Origin: Pseudomonadota bacterium
GTDB lineage: Bacteria; Pseudomonadota; Gammaproteobacteria; Burkholderiales; Burkholderiaceae_C
DNA: 20,998 nucleotides
NCBI GenBank assembly: GCA_023410975.1
Contig: JAEYPG010000260.1
Coordinates: 1-20,998, forward strand
Reading direction: 5' to 3'
A program made the translations under genes and the position numbers. Shown here one piece after another: positions 20,600-20,998 of the stretch. The first letter of the stretch is position 1; each line of letters opens with the position of its first letter. Below the pieces are notes generated by a model. The model did no database searches. It was not told the DNA's origin and was given only the letters and a program-made list of their open reading frames with translations.

Positions 20600-20998
20600 T
20601 CAGAGCCAGCGCGCCGCCAGCGCCACGCCCAGCGCCGTCGCCACGCCGTTGAGGCTCATGGCCAGCGCCGCGAAAGCCACGGTTTCGGGCCGCGTCTGCA
20701 GCACCCGGGCCACGCCGATGGCGTGCGCCGCCAGCCCCAGCGTGAAGGCCTCCACGCGTTCGTCCTCGATGCGCAGCCGCCGCAGCAGCGGCGCGCACAG
20801 CAGCGTGCCCAGCACGCCGGTGGCCACTACGGCCATGGCCGCCAGCGCAGGCACGCCGCCCGCGCGCTCGGCCGCCGCCATGGCGATGGGCATGGTGGCC
20901 GACTTGGGCGCCAGCGACAGCGCCACCTCGCGCGGCGCGCCCACGGCCCAGGCCAGGGCCAGCGTCGCCAGCACGGCAGCGAGGCAACCCGCCAGCAG
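20600..20998 (-). CDS. lrgB: LrgB/CidB family membrane protein, C-terminal part
   Basis: This is the last 132 codons of a minus-strand gene whose start lies beyond the right edge. The sequence SLAPKSATMPIAMAAAERAG, VVATGVLGTLLCAPLLRRLR, then LGLAAHAIGVARVLQTRPET and ALAMSLNGVATALGVALAAR is the conserved C-terminal half of LrgB proteins: the P-K-S-x-T-x-P-I-A and A-A-H-x-I-G motifs and four hydrophobic helices. LrgB, normally with LrgA, has been linked to murein hydrolase control and more recently to transport of small metabolites such as pyruvate or glycolate. An lrgA partner would be expected just outside the window. It converges on the norF-like gene, with the dispersed repeat between them. 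Confidence 0.88.
   Translation of the reverse strand: MLAGCLAAVLATLALAWAVGAPREVALSLAPKSATMPIAMAAAERAGGVPALAAMAVVATGVLGTLLCAPLLRRLRIEDERVEAFTLGLAAHAIGVARVLQTRPETVAFAALAMSLNGVATALGVALAARWL

Overview
The window is GC-rich with strong third-position G/C bias. Its gene content points to a betaproteobacterium of the Burkholderiales, most likely Comamonadaceae-like: many LysR regulators next to catabolic genes, family III CoA-transferases, a YjcH/ActP-type carboxylate transporter, a cyanide-insensitive bd oxidase, and a copy of the dispersed inverted repeat with core CTGAGC..GTCGAAG. This is an inference from gene types and base composition, not from a marker gene. No tRNA, rRNA, CRISPR array, insertion sequence or prophage gene was seen.

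Left block (1-7816). A partial alpha/beta-hydrolase-like gene runs off the left edge. It is preceded by a TetR repressor gene on the same strand, with two palindromes lying over the predicted promoter between them. A LysR gene then diverges from a nitronate monooxygenase gene across an AT-rich spacer that holds two near-identical T-N11-A operators. Next comes a three-gene unit: a DUF485 protein, an ActP-type sodium:carboxylate symporter, and a CoA-transferase III protein with an apparently permuted domain order. A second LysR, clearly related to the first, closes the block. Both LysR genes are on the minus strand and bracket the import and activation genes.

Middle block (7929-13813). A YiiM-type MOSC protein is transcribed away from the second LysR. 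A third LysR diverges from an operon made of a 26-codon leader ORF (stop overlapping the next start), a GMC flavin oxidoreductase with an unusual extra segment, a canonical family III CoA-transferase, and an enoyl-CoA hydratase. Together these would oxidise an alcohol, load an acid onto CoA and hydrate the enoyl-CoA. The substrate cannot be read from the sequence.

Right block (13814-20998). A short decayed stretch holds a frameshifted short-chain dehydrogenase fragment. It is followed by a DUF695-like hypothetical gene and a divergent, Tat-exported-looking amidohydrolase. Then come cioA, cioB and a 43-residue DUF2474-like subunit on the minus strand, and divergently a NorE/NorF-like pair without norCB. 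A 95-bp inverted repeat separates this pair from a partial lrgB at the right edge.

None of the systems is wholly unknown. The items most worth a second look are the permuted CoA-transferase, the leader ORF, the insertion with tandem hairpins inside the GMC gene, the orphan NorEF-like pair beside the CIO oxidase, and the two sets of operator palindromes.
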